Shown: positions 53,132 to 63,665, numbered from the stretch's first letter. The stretch: 64,000 bases of DNA from Desulfallas thermosapovorans DSM 6562 (GCF_008124625.1 NZ_VNHM01000013.1:23278-87277), one strand, 5' to 3'. Notes: a model not told the origin generated them from the sequence alone. A program made the numbers and translations.

Positions 53132-54274
53132 TTGGTTAAAAAACTGGTATTTATAATTATGGTGGTATTATTTACCGCCAGCGGCGTATATTCAGGGTTG
53201 TATGTTTCAAATTTGGGTTTATGGCCCCTAACCGATACCATGAAGTTCGGCATTATCGGTCTTGGCGCGCTGGTTGGCCTGGTGCTGGGCATTTTATTAA
53301 CACCCTGGCTAATCCGGTTCTCCCTGTGGCTGACGGCATTGCTGGAACAGATGCTCAGCAAAACGCCGGTGCAGGATCTGGTCATGGGTTCGGTGGGCCT
53401 CATCATCGGACTTATTATAGCTAATTTATTAGGTTCTGTTTTTGCATTTATAGGTTTTCCCGGTAAGATAATTTGGATAGCAGTAACGTTACTACTTGGT
53501 TACCTGGGGATGGCGATAAGTGTTAAAAAACGGGAAGAAATTATGAGTTTTATGGGTAATATACCCCGGTTGGGGGTTGGTAAGGATAAAGCCGCTCCGG
53601 ATGCGAAACAAGCCAGCATGCAAAAAATTTTAGACACCAGCGTGATTATTGATGGCAGGATTGCTGATTTGTCCGCCAGCGGTTTTATTGAAGGGACGCT
53701 GGTGGTGCCGGGTTTTGTACTGGAAGAGCTGCGGCATATAGCGGATTCATCGGATTTACTCAAACGTAACCGGGGACGCCGGGGGTTGGATATTTTAAAT
53801 AACTTGCGTAAAGACCCCTCGGTTAAAGTGGTGATTAATGATAACACCAAAGGTATTGACGATGCCCTGGAGGTGGATACCAAACTGGTTAAGCTGGCCC
53901 AGAAGCTGGGGGCCAAAATAATGACCAATGATTTTAACCTGAATAAGGTTGCAGAGCTGCATGGTGTAAAGGTGCTCAACATAAACGAACTGGCCAATGC
54001 TGTTAAACCCGTTGTGCTACCCGGCGAGGAAATGCAGGTGCAGGTGGTTAAAGAGGGCAAGGAAGCCGGGCAGGGTGTTGCGTACCTGGATGACGGCACC
54101 ATGATTGTGGTGGACGGAGGCAAGCGTTATTTGCAGCAAACCATTACCGTGCTGGTGACCAGTGTACTGCAAACAGCAGCCGGTCGAATGATATTTGCCA
54201 AGCCCAAATCGGAGCGGCGCGGTGAGATCCAGCAGGAAGCGCAAAACTACAGAGAGGTGAAGCTGCTTGGGTAG
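53132..54274 (+). CDS. PIN/TRAM domain membrane protein (YacL-like)
   Basis: A 380-residue protein with four N-terminal membrane helices (residues 1-135), a PIN nuclease domain (about 165-290, DTSVIIDGRIADL, later DDALEVDTKL and TNDFNL with the acidic residues), and a TRAM RNA-binding domain (300-365). It is probably a membrane-tethered RNase. The TTG start at 53132 has GGGAGGTG 8 bp upstream. ispD overlaps its end by 8 bp. Confidence 0.92.
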   Translation: MVKKLVFIIMVVLFTASGVYSGLYVSNLGLWPLTDTMKFGIIGLGALVGLVLGILLTPWLIRFSLWLTALLEQMLSKTPVQDLVMGSVGLIIGLIIANLLGSVFAFIGFPGKIIWIAVTLLLGYLGMAISVKKREEIMSFMGNIPRLGVGKDKAAPDAKQASMQKILDTSVIIDGRIADLSASGFIEGTLVVPGFVLEELRHIADSSDLLKRNRGRRGLDILNNLRKDPSVKVVINDNTKGIDDALEVDTKLVKLAQKLGAKIMTNDFNLNKVAELHGVKVLNINELANAVKPVVLPGEEMQVQVVKEGKEAGQGVAYLDDGTMIVVDGGKRYLQQTITVLVTSVLQTAAGRMIFAKPKSERRGEIQQEAQNYREVKLLG

Positions 54275-54941
54275 CGTGTACGCCCTGGTGGCTGCGGCGG
54301 GCCGGAGTACTCGTATGGGCGATGGGGTTAATAAACAACTTCTTGATCTGGCGGGCCGGCCGGTGGTGGTACATGCACTGCAGGCCGTGCAAGCGGTGCC
54401 GGTGGACGGCATTGTACTTGTGGTGACGCCGGGCTGGGAGGCGGGTTTCCGGTCAGTTCTGGATAAATACGGATGGGGCAGGCAGGTTGCAATAGTGCCC
54501 GGCGGGGCCAGTCGTGGTGACTCGGTAAGGTGCGGCCTGGCGGCACTGCCCGCCGGTGTCGAACTGGTGGTGGTGCACGATGGCGCGCGCCCGCTGGCCA
54601 GGCCGGAAAGAATCCGGGAAGCGATCCGCCAGGCCCGGCAGTGGGGGGCGGCCACCCTGGCGGTACCCGTTAAGGATACCATCAAAATGGCAGGGGAGGA
54701 GGATCTGGTGTGGGAAACCCTGCCCAGGGACAAACTGTGGCAGGTGCAAACGCCCCAGGTGTTCAACTTTGAGCTTTTAATGGAGGCGCACCGGGCAGCC
54801 GCCCGGGACGGTTTTAGCGGCACCGATGATGCTTCGCTGGTGGAGCGGTTGGGGCATCCCGTCAAGCTGGTGCCCGGGGATTATGCAAATATCAAAATAA
54901 CCACCCCCGAGGATATTGCCCTGGCCGAGGCCTTGTTGTAG
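54267..54941 (+). CDS. ispD: 2-C-methyl-D-erythritol 4-phosphate cytidylyltransferase
   Basis: A 224-residue enzyme of the non-mevalonate isoprenoid route. The CTP-binding VAAAGRSTRMG is at residue 8, VHDGARPL near 104, and QTPQVF near 161. TTG 54267 follows GAGAGGTG; GTG 54276 is an alternative. ispF follows 54 bp on. Confidence 0.96.
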   Translation: MGSVYALVAAAGRSTRMGDGVNKQLLDLAGRPVVVHALQAVQAVPVDGIVLVVTPGWEAGFRSVLDKYGWGRQVAIVPGGASRGDSVRCGLAALPAGVELVVVHDGARPLARPERIREAIRQARQWGAATLAVPVKDTIKMAGEEDLVWETLPRDKLWQVQTPQVFNFELLMEAHRAAARDGFSGTDDASLVERLGHPVKLVPGDYANIKITTPEDIALAEALL

Positions 54942-54995
54942 AATTTTGCCGGTAAGTTAATAAACTTTAAGCCTGACCCCTTTGGAGGTTTTGTT

Positions 54996-55472
54996 ATGCG
55001 GGTGGGTATAGGATATGACGTGCACAGGCTGGTGGCCGGGCGGCTACTAGTTTTAGGCGGGGTAGAGGTGCCCTATCACCTGGGTTTGCTGGGTCATTCG
55101 GATGCCGATGTGCTGGTTCATGCTGTGATGGATGCCTTGCTGGGGGCCGCCGGTTGTGGTGATATCGGCAAGCTTTTTCCGGATACGGATCAAAAATACC
55201 GGGGTATTTCCAGCCTGGTATTGCTCTCCCGGGTGGCGGGTTATCTTGGCGAACGGCTCTGGACGGTAAGTAATGTGGATGCCGTGGTTATTGCCCAGGC
55301 CCCTAAAATATCTCCGTATATAGAGCAGATGCGGGTGAATATGGCCCGGGAAATGGGTGTGGCACCGGAGCAGGTCAGTGTTAAAGCCACGACCACCGAG
55401 GGTTTGGGGTTTGCCGGGCGGGGCGAGGGTATCGCCGCCCAGGCGGTGGCTTGTATCCGCAGGATAAAATGA
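54996..55472 (+). CDS. ispF: 2-C-methyl-D-erythritol 2,4-cyclodiphosphate synthase
   Basis: A 158-residue trimeric zinc enzyme with GYDVHRL near residue 5 (metal ligands Asp and His), LGHSDADVLVHA near 34 and KATTTEGLGF near 128. It cyclises the IspE product; ispE is not in the window. Confidence 0.97.
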   Translation: MRVGIGYDVHRLVAGRLLVLGGVEVPYHLGLLGHSDADVLVHAVMDALLGAAGCGDIGKLFPDTDQKYRGISSLVLLSRVAGYLGERLWTVSNVDAVVIAQAPKISPYIEQMRVNMAREMGVAPEQVSVKATTTEGLGFAGRGEGIAAQAVACIRRIK

Positions 55473-55511
55473 TTTTAGGTTTACGGGTTGGAGCAGTTGG
55501 GTCAAGTACTA

Positions 55512-55552
55512 TTAAGCCGTATCCTTCGGCTATCCGCGGGGTGCGGCTTTTA
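55512..55552 (+). terminator. Terminator between ispF and gltX
   Basis: An 11-bp stem AAGCCGTATCC/GGGGTGCGGCTT with G-T pairs, then TTTTATCTTTT. Confidence 0.8.
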
Positions 55553-55604
55553 TCTTTTATACGCTTTTGCCCTTTGGCGGGCAAGGGTAAAATAGTGTAA
55601 AAAG

Positions 55605-55634
55605 TTGCTAGTAATTACTGTGCAGTGATATAAT
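55605..55634 (+). promoter_or_regulatory. Promoter of gltX-cysE-cysS
   Basis: TTGCTA and TATAAT with an 18-bp spacer, 43 bp before the gltX start. The short leader leaves no room for a T-box. Confidence 0.75.
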
Positions 55635-55676
55635 TAAGTGTCGAAAAACAGACATTAAAAGGGAGTGGAACCGGCA

Positions 55677-57143
55677 TTGAACAAAGTCAGAGTTAGATTT
55701 GCACCCAGCCCGACGGGGCCTTTACATATAGGAGGGGCGCGTTCTGCCCTGTTCAACTGGCTTTTTGCCCGCCGCTACGGCGGTAAATTTATTGTGCGCA
55801 TAGAGGATACCGATTTGGAGCGCTCGTCCAGGGAGTCGGAAGAAAACATATTGAATTCATTGCGCTGGCTGGGCCTGGATTGGGATGAAGGCATTGGTGT
55901 CGGGGGCGATAATGGCCCGTATCGCCAGACCGAACGACTGGCCATATATTCGGGCTACGCTGCTCAATTGCTGGAAAGCGGGCTGGCCTACCGCTGTTAT
56001 TGCAGTGAAGAGGAGTTGGCCGCCCAGCGGGAGGCTCAGCTGGCCGCGGGGGAAATGGTTCGCTATACCGGTAAATGTTATGGTCTCGGGGATGAGGACT
56101 GTGCCCGCCTGGAAGCCGAAGGGCGCAAACCGGTATTGCGTTTCAGGGTGCCCCGGGATAAAACAATTACCATTCAGGACGTGGTGCGGGGTACCGTTAA
56201 TTTTGACTGTGCCGGTATCGGTGATTTCATTATTGTCAAATCGGACGGTATACCTACGTACAATTTTGCGGTAGTGGTGGATGATCACCTGATGGGTATC
56301 AACCATGTCATCCGGGCTGAGGAGCACCTTTCCAATACGCCCCTGCAGGTCTTGTTGTATGAAGCCCTGGGCTGGGAGGTGCCAGAGTTTGCCCACGTTT
56401 CATTGATACTGGGCAAAGACCGGTCCAAGATGAGTAAGCGTCACGGGGCCACATCCATTGAGCAGTACCGGGAATTGGGTTATTTGCCCGAGGCTCTGGT
56501 GAATTTCCTGGCACTGTTGGGCTGGTCCCCGGGCACCGAGGAAGAGGTTTTCACCCTGGAACAAATCAAGGAACAGTTTTCGCTGGAACGGGTGTCCAAA
56601 AGCCCGGCGGTGTTTGATTTGGATAAATTAAACTGGTTGAACGGCAATTATATCCGGCATTGCTCAGTGGAGCGGCTTACCGAACTGGCGCTGCCCTTTT
56701 TGCAAAAAGAGGGATATTTGCCGGAGAACGTGGACGAACCGGTAAAAGAAAAGGTGCGGCTAATTGTTGTGGCGGTGCGGGAACGTTTGGAATACATGGC
56801 ACAAATTAATGACTTTGCGGATGTTTTTTTCAATGATCCCGGCTACGGGGATGCCGAGGCCAGGGATATCTTAACTCAGGATCACGTACCCGTGGTGCTT
56901 GAAGCCCTTAAGGCAAAGCTGGCGGCCTGGCAAGGTGATTTGGATGAGGCTGCGGCCCGGACAATGCTGAAAAAGCTGCCCAAGGAATTGGGTCTCGGCG
57001 GCAAGAAAGTCTACCAGCCGCTGCGGGTAGCTTTAACCGGCAAAATCAGCGGCCCGGATCTTCACTACTTGCTTCCCGTGCTTGGCGCGCCGGGGGTTGC
57101 GGCTCGTTTGGAAAAAGCAATGGCCGTAAGCCGGTCGTTATAA
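55677..57143 (+). CDS. gltX: Glutamyl-tRNA synthetase
   Basis: A 488-residue class I synthetase with the HIGH motif in [16 protein letters not shown] near residue 12 and KMSKR ([11 protein letters not shown]) near 252. The C-terminal helical anticodon domain is complete. TTG 55677 matches the family start; GTG 55665 would add four residues but uses part of the GGGAG site. Confidence 0.97.
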   Translation: MNKVRVRFAPSPTGPLHIGGARSALFNWLFARRYGGKFIVRIEDTDLERSSRESEENILNSLRWLGLDWDEGIGVGGDNGPYRQTERLAIYSGYAAQLLESGLAYRCYCSEEELAAQREAQLAAGEMVRYTGKCYGLGDEDCARLEAEGRKPVLRFRVPRDKTITIQDVVRGTVNFDCAGIGDFIIVKSDGIPTYNFAVVVDDHLMGINHVIRAEEHLSNTPLQVLLYEALGWEVPEFAHVSLILGKDRSKMSKRHGATSIEQYRELGYLPEALVNFLALLGWSPGTEEEVFTLEQIKEQFSLERVSKSPAVFDLDKLNWLNGNYIRHCSVERLTELALPFLQKEGYLPENVDEPVKEKVRLIVVAVRERLEYMAQINDFADVFFNDPGYGDAEARDILTQDHVPVVLEALKAKLAAWQGDLDEAAARTMLKKLPKELGLGGKKVYQPLRVALTGKISGPDLHYLLPVLGAPGVAARLEKAMAVSRSL

Positions 57144-57178
57144 AACATTTTATTATAGTCTGAAAGGCAGGGATTGGT

Positions 57179-57859
57179 TTGCTGTTCGGTCGGCTCCGCA
57201 AGGACATACAGGTGGTTTTTGACAGGGACCCGGCCGCCAAATCGGTGCTTGAGGTGCTGCTTTGCTATCCCGGGCTGCATGCCATCATGCTGCACCGGGT
57301 GGCTCATTTCTTTTACCGGCACCGTCTTTTCCTCATCGCCCGGCTGGTTTCGCAGTTTAGCCGGGCGTTGACCCAGATTGAAATCCACCCCGGAGCAAAG
57401 ATAGGAGAAGGGTTATTTATTGACCACGGTGCCGGGGTGGTCATCGGGGAAACCGCTGAAGTGGGTAACAATGTTACCATTTACCAGGGAGTGACCCTGG
57501 GGGGTACCGGTAAAGAAAAGGGTAAGCGTCATCCCACCATCGGGGATAATGTAGTTATCAGTACCGGAGCCAAAATCCTTGGTTCATTTACTGTGGGGGA
57601 GAACAGTAAAATCGGTGCCGGTTCAGTGGTTTTAAAACCCGTGCCGCCCAACAGCACGGTAGTTGGGGTGCCCGGCAAAGTGGTGGTGCGGGACGGTGAA
57701 AAGGTTGCCAGCGTATCCGGAATCGATTTGCGCCATGATCTACTGCCTGATCCCGTGACAGAGGCGATGTTCGCCATGCAAAGCAATGTGGAGAAACTGG
57801 AAAAGAGGGTCGAAGAGCTGGAGGCGGCCCTGGCGGCTGTAAACCGTAAAGAGCACTAA
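57179..57859 (+). CDS. cysE: Serine O-acetyltransferase
   Basis: A 226-residue enzyme making O-acetylserine for cysteine synthesis. Left-handed hexapeptide repeats begin near residue 68 ([23 protein letters not shown]) and include the catalytic DHG. A helical N-terminal domain and a C-terminal coiled tail (residues 200-220) flank them. TTG 57179 is the start. Confidence 0.95.
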   Translation: MLFGRLRKDIQVVFDRDPAAKSVLEVLLCYPGLHAIMLHRVAHFFYRHRLFLIARLVSQFSRALTQIEIHPGAKIGEGLFIDHGAGVVIGETAEVGNNVTIYQGVTLGGTGKEKGKRHPTIGDNVVISTGAKILGSFTVGENSKIGAGSVVLKPVPPNSTVVGVPGKVVVRDGEKVASVSGIDLRHDLLPDPVTEAMFAMQSNVEKLEKRVEELEAALAAVNRKEH

Positions 57860-57889
57860 GAATGAGAAAGGAACGGGGATTATTGGCTT

Positions 57890-59344
57890 ATGCGCATATA
57901 TAATACCTTAACCAGAAAAAAGGAAGAATTTATACCCCGGGAACCGGGCAAAGTGGCCATATATGTTTGCGGACCCACCACTTATAATTATATCCACCTG
58001 GGTAATGCCCGGCCCATCGTGGTTTTTGATACTATACGCAGGTACCTTAAATATAAGGAATTTAATGTATTATATGTCCAAAACTTTACCGATATCGACG
58101 ACAAAATCATCAACCGGGCCCGGGAAGAGGGGGATGATCCCCTGGCCCTGGCCGAACGCTATGTCAATGAATATTTTAAGGACGCCGATGCGTTAAATGT
58201 ATTGCGGGCGGACATACATCCCAAAGTGTCCGGTCATATTCCGGAAATTATTGCCCTGGTTGAAGCGCTGGTGGACAAAGGTTTTGCCTACCTGGTGGAC
58301 GGCGATGTATATTACAACGTGCGCAAGTTTGCCGGTTACGGCAAATTATCCGGCCGGACACTGGAGGATATGCAGGCCGGTGCCCGGGTGGAGGTTGATC
58401 ATCGCAAAAATGATCCCATGGACTTTGCCCTGTGGAAATCCGCCAAGCCCGGTGAGCCCGCCTGGGACAGTCCCTGGGGCAAGGGCAGGCCGGGCTGGCA
58501 TATTGAGTGTTCCGCCATGGCCCTTAAATACCTGGGTATTAACTTCGATATCCACGGCGGGGGTTTTGACCTGATATTTCCCCATCATGAAAACGAGATC
58601 GCCCAGACCGAGGCGGTCACGGGGCAACCCTTTGCCCGCTACTGGGTCCATAACGGGTTTATTACGGTAAACCAGGAAAAAATGAGCAAGTCACTGGGTA
58701 ACTTTTTCCTGGTGCGGGACATTTTAAGCAAGTTTCCCCCTGAAGTGGTGCGCTTTTACCTGCTCAGTACCCATTACCGCAGTCCCCTGGATTTTGATGA
58801 CGAGAAATTAACTGCAAGCCTAAAAGGATTGGAGCGGATCAAAACCTGTTTGCGTTTGCTGGATGAAGCCCTGGCGGGACGGGAATCCACCGGCGCGGCA
58901 CCACCTGATCCCGCACTGGCCGTGCGCCTGGGAGAAATACGGGGTGAATTTGAAAGGGCCATGGATGATGACTTTAATACCGCACTGGCCATAGGCACGC
59001 TGTTTGACCTGGCCCGGGAAGTGAACAGTTACCTGTCAGCTGGCGATTTTCCCAATCCCGCGGAAAGATTGGCCGCCTTGCAAAAAGCCCGGCAAACCTT
59101 CATTGATTTCAACGGCGTGCTGGGTATATTTAAAACCGGTGCCCGGGGTGAGATTTTGCTGGACGGTGATGGCGCAGGCAATGAAAGCTTGGTTGGGGAT
59201 TTGATTGATTTGATTATCGAGATCAGGCAGACCGCCCGTAAAAATAAAGACTGGCCCACCGCCGACCGTATCCGTGACCGGCTCAAAACGCTCGGTATTG
59301 TGCTTGAGGATACTCCCGGCGGGGTGCGCTGGAAAAAGCAATAG
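57890..59344 (+). CDS. cysS: Cysteinyl-tRNA synthetase
   Basis: A 484-residue class I synthetase. The zinc-binding Cys is in YVCGPT near residue 28, the HIGH motif is HLGN near 38, ECSAM and HHENE add zinc ligands, and KMSKSLGNF is near 265. mrnC follows 5 bp on. Confidence 0.97.
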   Translation: MRIYNTLTRKKEEFIPREPGKVAIYVCGPTTYNYIHLGNARPIVVFDTIRRYLKYKEFNVLYVQNFTDIDDKIINRAREEGDDPLALAERYVNEYFKDADALNVLRADIHPKVSGHIPEIIALVEALVDKGFAYLVDGDVYYNVRKFAGYGKLSGRTLEDMQAGARVEVDHRKNDPMDFALWKSAKPGEPAWDSPWGKGRPGWHIECSAMALKYLGINFDIHGGGFDLIFPHHENEIAQTEAVTGQPFARYWVHNGFITVNQEKMSKSLGNFFLVRDILSKFPPEVVRFYLLSTHYRSPLDFDDEKLTASLKGLERIKTCLRLLDEALAGRESTGAAPPDPALAVRLGEIRGEFERAMDDDFNTALAIGTLFDLAREVNSYLSAGDFPNPAERLAALQKARQTFIDFNGVLGIFKTGARGEILLDGDGAGNESLVGDLIDLIIEIRQTARKNKDWPTADRIRDRLKTLGIVLEDTPGGVRWKKQ

Positions 59345-59349
59345 GTAAC

Positions 59350-59769
59350 ATGTTTGGAGAAAGGGATGCAAATATTGATCCCCGGGAGGTTTCATCGCTG
59401 GTTTTGGCCTATATCGGGGACGCGGTATATGAGCTTGCGATACGGGAATACCTGGTTAACCAGGGTATTACCAGTGTCAATAAACTACACCGGGAGGCTG
59501 TGCGGTATGTACGGGCCTCTACCCAGGCCAAAGTTTTCCGGGCCCTTGCCGGGCATCTTAATAAAACCGAAGAAGCGGTGGCCCGTCGCGGCCGCAATGC
59601 CAAGCCCGGCCATGCGCCGAGGGGTGACAGTGTTATCGAGTACCGGCACAGTACGGGTTTTGAATGCCTGGTGGGGTACCTGTACCTGCAGCGTGACTGG
59701 TCCAGGCTGGAAGAAATATTAACCCTGGCCAGGGATGTGATCAGCCAGGAACTTGGTGCCGGGTGCTAG
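59350..59769 (+). CDS. mrnC: Mini-ribonuclease III
   Basis: A 139-residue RNase III catalytic domain without a dsRNA-binding domain, the form that matures 23S rRNA in Firmicutes. The catalytic-helix equivalents are LAYIGDAVYEL near residue 19 and FECLVGYLYLQ near 105. It sits in its usual place after cysS. Confidence 0.93.
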   Translation: MFGERDANIDPREVSSLVLAYIGDAVYELAIREYLVNQGITSVNKLHREAVRYVRASTQAKVFRALAGHLNKTEEAVARRGRNAKPGHAPRGDSVIEYRHSTGFECLVGYLYLQRDWSRLEEILTLARDVISQELGAGC

Positions 59770-59899
59770 CAGGTTGAGAGTTTGGAATTGGATTTGTGGC
59801 TTAATAATATGCCAAGCATATGCGAAGCCGGATGGTGAAACAGTTGATAGTTGAGTTGACGGTCAGTATGATATAAATAAACTACGGGGGAACAATGTT

Positions 59900-60640
59900 A
59901 TGGGGAGAAGACAACTGCGGGTGGAGTTGCTGCAGTACACTGAAAATCCTGAGCAGTTGGTTGCCTTGGCAGCCAAGTTATGCTATTCGCCCTCCGGTAT
60001 GGAAGAGTTGCAAAGGGGGGTGAGCCAGCGGGACCAGGCTCACTTTATAAGCAAGTTGTCCGGTATGGGGCACCTGACTCCTGTGGAGCATGCCAGCTTT
60101 ACCTTTGGCATAGAGGGGGTATCCCGGAGCCTTTTGGCGCAAATAACCAGGCACCGGATTGCCAGTTTCAGTGTGAAATCCCAGCGTTACGTCAGTGAGG
60201 ACAGTGCGTCCAATGCAGATGGTGTTTTTAACTATGTCATACCGCCACGCATTGTTGCCCTGGGTCCCGGTGAGGTGCAGGAGTTTGAGCGGCAAATGGC
60301 TCAGATTCAGCAGTGGTACGACCAGTGGTTGAAAAAACTGGCCGGTTACGGTGACGGGGCCAAGGAGGACGCCCGTTTTGTCTTGCCCAACGCTGCCGAA
60401 ACCAAGCTGGTGGTGACCATGAACGCCCGGGAATTGCTGCACTTTTTTTCGTTGCGCTGCTGCAACAGGGCCCAGTGGGAAATACGGGCACTGGCCACCG
60501 AAATGTTGCGCCAGGTACGACAAGTGGCCCCTGTATTGTTTCGGGACGCCGGTCCCCGATGTCTTAAAGGGCCTTGTCCCGAGGGTGAGATGTGTTGTGG
60601 CCGGCAGGCCCAGGTGCGGGAAGAGTTCGAAAAACTATAG
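59900..60640 (+). CDS. thyX: Flavin-dependent thymidylate synthase
   Basis: A 246-residue FAD enzyme that makes dTMP. The signature RHRx7S is present as RHRIASFSVKS near residue 81, with Ser where Asn is common in the extended motif. The C-terminus has an extra run of cysteines (RCLKGPCPEGEMCC) not needed for the family fold. It starts at ATG 59900, behind GGGGG. Confidence 0.94.
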   Translation: MGRRQLRVELLQYTENPEQLVALAAKLCYSPSGMEELQRGVSQRDQAHFISKLSGMGHLTPVEHASFTFGIEGVSRSLLAQITRHRIASFSVKSQRYVSEDSASNADGVFNYVIPPRIVALGPGEVQEFERQMAQIQQWYDQWLKKLAGYGDGAKEDARFVLPNAAETKLVVTMNARELLHFFSLRCCNRAQWEIRALATEMLRQVRQVAPVLFRDAGPRCLKGPCPEGEMCCGRQAQVREEFEKL

Positions 60641-60661
60641 GTACTGGGTGGAGATTTTTTA

Positions 60662-61393
60662 ATGGATCAGATTGTTATGGGGCGAAATCCGGTATGTGAA
60701 GCGCTGCGGGCAGGTCGAACCGTAAATAAGATATACCTGGCCCGGGGCGTAAAACCCGCCGTTACATCAGATATAATCAAATTAGCCCGGGAAAAACATG
60801 TGCCCGTGCAAAATGTGGAGAGGCAATTCCTGGACCGGATGGCGCCCGGTGCGGCGCACCAGGGTGTAATTGCCCAGGTGGCCCCTTATGCCTACGCAGA
60901 GTTGGAGGATATACTGGATGGTATAAAAAATACCGACCCCTTGCTGGTGCTTTTGGATGAGGTTACGGACCCCCATAATTTAGGGGCGGTTATTCGCTGT
61001 GCCGATGCGGCGGGGGCCCACGGGGTGGTTATACCCCGGCGCCGGGCTGCCGCGGTCACTCCGGCGGTGGTAAAGTCTTCAGCCGGAGCGGTGGAGTTTG
61101 TGCCCGTGGCCCGGGTGGGTAATATGGTGCAAACAATTGAGCTGTTGAAAAAACAGGGCATTTGGGTGGTAGGCGCGCACCACGAGGCCAGTCAATCGGT
61201 CTGGGATGCCCCTTTGTCAGGCCCTCTGGCCATAGTGGTCGGTGGTGAAGATAAGGGACTTGGAAGACTGGTACGGGAGAAGTGTGATATGTTGGTAAAG
61301 CTCCCCATGGCGGGCCGGGTCAATTCCCTGAACGCCTCAGTGGCGGCGGCGCTGGTATTATTTGAGGCGGTGCGCCAGAGAAGCAGGGGATAA
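60662..61393 (+). CDS. rlmB: 23S rRNA (guanosine-2'-O-)-methyltransferase RlmB
   Basis: A 243-residue SPOUT (TrmH family) methyltransferase: an N-terminal substrate-binding domain, then motif 1 DPHNLGAVIRCADAAG near residue 102 and motifs IVVGGEDKGLGRL near 194 and LPMAGRVNSLNASVAA near 214. It lies 1 bp before the NYN-domain gene. Confidence 0.95.
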   Translation: MDQIVMGRNPVCEALRAGRTVNKIYLARGVKPAVTSDIIKLAREKHVPVQNVERQFLDRMAPGAAHQGVIAQVAPYAYAELEDILDGIKNTDPLLVLLDEVTDPHNLGAVIRCADAAGAHGVVIPRRRAAAVTPAVVKSSAGAVEFVPVARVGNMVQTIELLKKQGIWVVGAHHEASQSVWDAPLSGPLAIVVGGEDKGLGRLVREKCDMLVKLPMAGRVNSLNASVAAALVLFEAVRQRSRG

Positions 61394-61394
61394 A

Positions 61395-61907
61395 ATGAAT
61401 GAATATATAGTGGTGGACGGATATAATGTTGTATATGCCTGGCCTGAATTGGCCGTACTGGCGGAGGAGAGCTTGGAGCATGCCCGGGACAAGCTGGTGG
61501 ATATGCTGGCCAATTATGCCGGATTCAGCGGTGACAGGGTGGTGGTGGTTTTTGATGCCCACCGGGTCAGGGGCAACGTGGAAAGGCATGAGATAGTAAA
61601 CGATGTGCATGTTTTTTACACCAGGGAGGATGAAACCGCCGACTCTTTGATTGAAAAGCTGGTTGGCGATATGCCAAAGGACGGCAACATTCGGGTGGTG
61701 ACCTTTGACTGGGACGAGCAGAGGATAGTTTTCGGACGGGGCGCTTACCGCATGACGCCCAAGGAGCTCTTGGCCCGGGTGCTGAAAACGGGCCGGAATA
61801 CCCAGGAAAAACTGGCCCGCAAAGATTATACCGAAAGTTACCTGGAAAACCGTTTAGCGGGTAATATTCGCCAGGTATTTGAACAATGGAGGAGAAAAAG
61901 GGATTAG
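61395..61907 (+). CDS. NYN domain ribonuclease, YacP/Rae1 family
   Basis: A 170-residue PIN-like (NYN) nuclease with VVDGYNVVYAW at residue 6 and acidic residues in VVVFDAHRV and DETADSLIEKL. B. subtilis Rae1 of this family cleaves mRNA in the ribosomal A site. ATG 61395 follows the rlmB stop by 1 bp. Confidence 0.9.
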   Translation: MNEYIVVDGYNVVYAWPELAVLAEESLEHARDKLVDMLANYAGFSGDRVVVVFDAHRVRGNVERHEIVNDVHVFYTREDETADSLIEKLVGDMPKDGNIRVVTFDWDEQRIVFGRGAYRMTPKELLARVLKTGRNTQEKLARKDYTESYLENRLAGNIRQVFEQWRRKRD

Positions 61908-62109
61908 CCCTTGACGCGCCCTCCGGGGGCGGTTATAATAGTGCATGTAAATATAGGACTGGCTAGTTGATTAAAAAATTAATATTTTTTTGCCCCATAT
62001 GCTATCTGGGACTGATTATTTGAGCCCGGATTTATTTACTTATTAAGCGGTGCGGGTTATTTTTTTCTTTGTGGGTTTCGTTGGGGAGATTACGGCAGGA
62101 GGGATATTT

Positions 62110-62754
62110 TTGAACTTACACGCCCAAATGGATGCTTCCGGCGATTTTCAGTTGATGCTTGACGAAGATGTGGTTGAATTTGCCCGTGAGGGTGACGATG
62201 CGGCTCTTGAATACCTGATTAATAAGTATAAAAACTTTGTGCGAGCCAAAGCCCGTTCTTACTTTTTAATCGGTGCGGACCGGGAAGATATTATCCAGGA
62301 GGGTATGATCGGTCTATATAAGGCGATTCGTGATTTTAGAATGGACAAGTTGTCGTCTTTTCGCGCTTTTGCTGAACTATGTATTACCCGCCAAATAATA
62401 ACAGCTATTAAAACCGCCACCAGGCAAAAGCATATCCCGCTAAATTCCTATATTTCGCTGAACAAACCTATTTACGATGAGGACTCTGACCGTACATTGC
62501 TGGATGTCATATCAGGTTCCAAAATATCCGATCCTGAAGAGTTGATTATCAGCCGCGAAGAATTTGATGATATCGAAGAAAAGATGGGTGAGATACTAAG
62601 TTCATTGGAGTGGAAAGTGCTGATGTCCTACCTGGAGGGAAAATCCTACCAGGAAATTGCCGAAGATCTCAAAAGACATGTTAAATCCATTGATAACGCT
62701 CTGCAAAGGGTGAAACGCAAGCTGGAGCGCTATCTGGAAAAACGCGAGGCCTGA
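62110..62754 (+). CDS. sigH: RNA polymerase sigma factor SigH
   Basis: A 214-residue sigma-70-family factor with region 2 (about 30-105; AREGDDAALEYLINKYKNFV, then EDIIQEGMIGLYKAI) and region 4 (about 155-210; SYQEIAEDLKRHVKSIDNAL). SigH directs early sporulation and stationary-phase genes. The TTG start at 62110 has AGGAGGGAT 4-5 bp upstream. An upstream in-frame GTG at 62050 precedes this site and is rejected. Confidence 0.95.
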   Translation: MNLHAQMDASGDFQLMLDEDVVEFAREGDDAALEYLINKYKNFVRAKARSYFLIGADREDIIQEGMIGLYKAIRDFRMDKLSSFRAFAELCITRQIITAIKTATRQKHIPLNSYISLNKPIYDEDSDRTLLDVISGSKISDPEELIISREEFDDIEEKMGEILSSLEWKVLMSYLEGKSYQEIAEDLKRHVKSIDNALQRVKRKLERYLEKREA

Positions 62755-62775
62755 TCTTTTAATTATTGATTAGTT

Positions 62776-62812
62776 AAGCCGGATTGCCAATCAAGGCAAC
62801 CGGCTTTCTTAA
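62776..62812 (+). terminator. Terminator of sigH
   Basis: AAGCCGG-A-TTGCC pairs with GGCAA-CCGGCTT around a 6-base loop, followed by TCTTAATT. Confidence 0.75.
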
Positions 62813-62883
62813 TTATTTACGGGCTCGTACTAAAAGAATAAGCTTTGGTAGTTTTTAGTTATTATTTTTATTGTGTTAGCCTA

Positions 62884-62912
62884 TTGACAAAGTGCTGTAC
62901 CTGGCTTATAAT
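62884..62912 (+). promoter_or_regulatory. Consensus promoter of the second tRNA cluster
   Basis: TTGACA and TATAAT with a 17-bp spacer, 17 bp before tRNA-Thr. Confidence 0.92.
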
Positions 62913-62928
62913 AACTTTTGTCGTCGAT

Positions 62929-63004
62929 GCCGGCGTAGCTCAATTGGCAGAGCAGCTGACTTGTAATCAGCAGGTTGCGGGTTCGAGTCCCATCGCCGGC
63001 TCCA
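62929..63004 (+). tRNA. tRNA-Thr (TGT)
   Basis: A 76-nt cloverleaf with a perfect GCCGGCG acceptor stem, anticodon TGT and an encoded CCA. Confidence 0.96.
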
Positions 63005-63043
63005 GCATTAAACCGGGTGGCCGGATAAACTTAAAATTTTTGT

Positions 63044-63128
<85 letters not shown>

Positions 63129-63156
63129 AATTCAAGCAAATTAGTAGCAAATAACA

Positions 63157-63185
63157 TTGAAAATTTTTTTAATATGTGTTATAGT
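63157..63185 (+). promoter_or_regulatory. Internal promoter before tRNA-fMet
   Basis: TTGAAA and TATAGT with a 17-bp spacer, 13 bp before the initiator tRNA. Confidence 0.75.
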
Positions 63186-63197
63186 ATTAAATGTTGA

Positions 63198-63273
63198 CGC
63201 GGGGTGGAGCAGCCGGCAGCTCGTCGGGCTCATAACCCGAAGGTCGGGGGTTCAAATCCCCCCCCCGCAACCA
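63198..63273 (+). tRNA. Initiator tRNA-fMet (CAT)
   Basis: A 76-nt tRNA with the initiator hallmarks: unpaired C1-A72 and three G-C pairs at the base of the anticodon stem (TCGGGCTCATAACCCGA). CCA is encoded. Confidence 0.95.
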
Positions 63274-63276
63274 AAT

Positions 63277-63352
<76 letters not shown>

Positions 63353-63363
63353 CTTAAATACAT

Positions 63364-63440
63364 GGCGGCGTAGCTCAGATGGTCAGAGCATGCGGTTCAT
63401 ACCCGCAGTGTCCGGGGTTCAAATCCCTGCGCCGCTACCA
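63364..63440 (+). tRNA. Elongator tRNA-Met (CAT)
   Basis: A 77-nt cloverleaf with anticodon CAT, a G1-T72 wobble at the end of the acceptor stem, and an encoded CCA. The stem lacks initiator features. Confidence 0.93.
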
Positions 63441-63443
63441 ACA

Positions 63444-63468
63444 AACCAGCATAAAGCTGGTTTTTTTT
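63444..63468 (+). terminator. Terminator of the second tRNA cluster
   Basis: AACCAGC and GCTGGTT around a short A/T loop, then eight T residues. Confidence 0.88.
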
Positions 63469-63665
63469 CATTTTAATTTTCTTAAGAAGGATTTAATTAA
63501 TAACTATCGAATAAAAATGTTGGTGTTGGGTTGCGGTTTATAAAACTGGTAAAAATGGAAATAATAAAGAAATGCTGTAGTATATGAACCTTTTGGTAAT
63601 TGGCAGGTGCAATAAAGCCCCAATGAAAAACTTAAGGATAAAGCAAGGAGGAATTAAAACCAACC

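Noticed and set aside
55473..55676. T-box riboswitch before gltX
   Set aside because: The only terminator lies upstream of the mapped-looking promoter, and the leader after the promoter is about 40 nt, too short for a T-box.
59755..59785. Another repeat copy at the end of mrnC (TTGGTGCCGGGTGC...GTTGAGAG)
   Set aside because: Only the outer motif resembles the repeat; the core and palindrome are missing.
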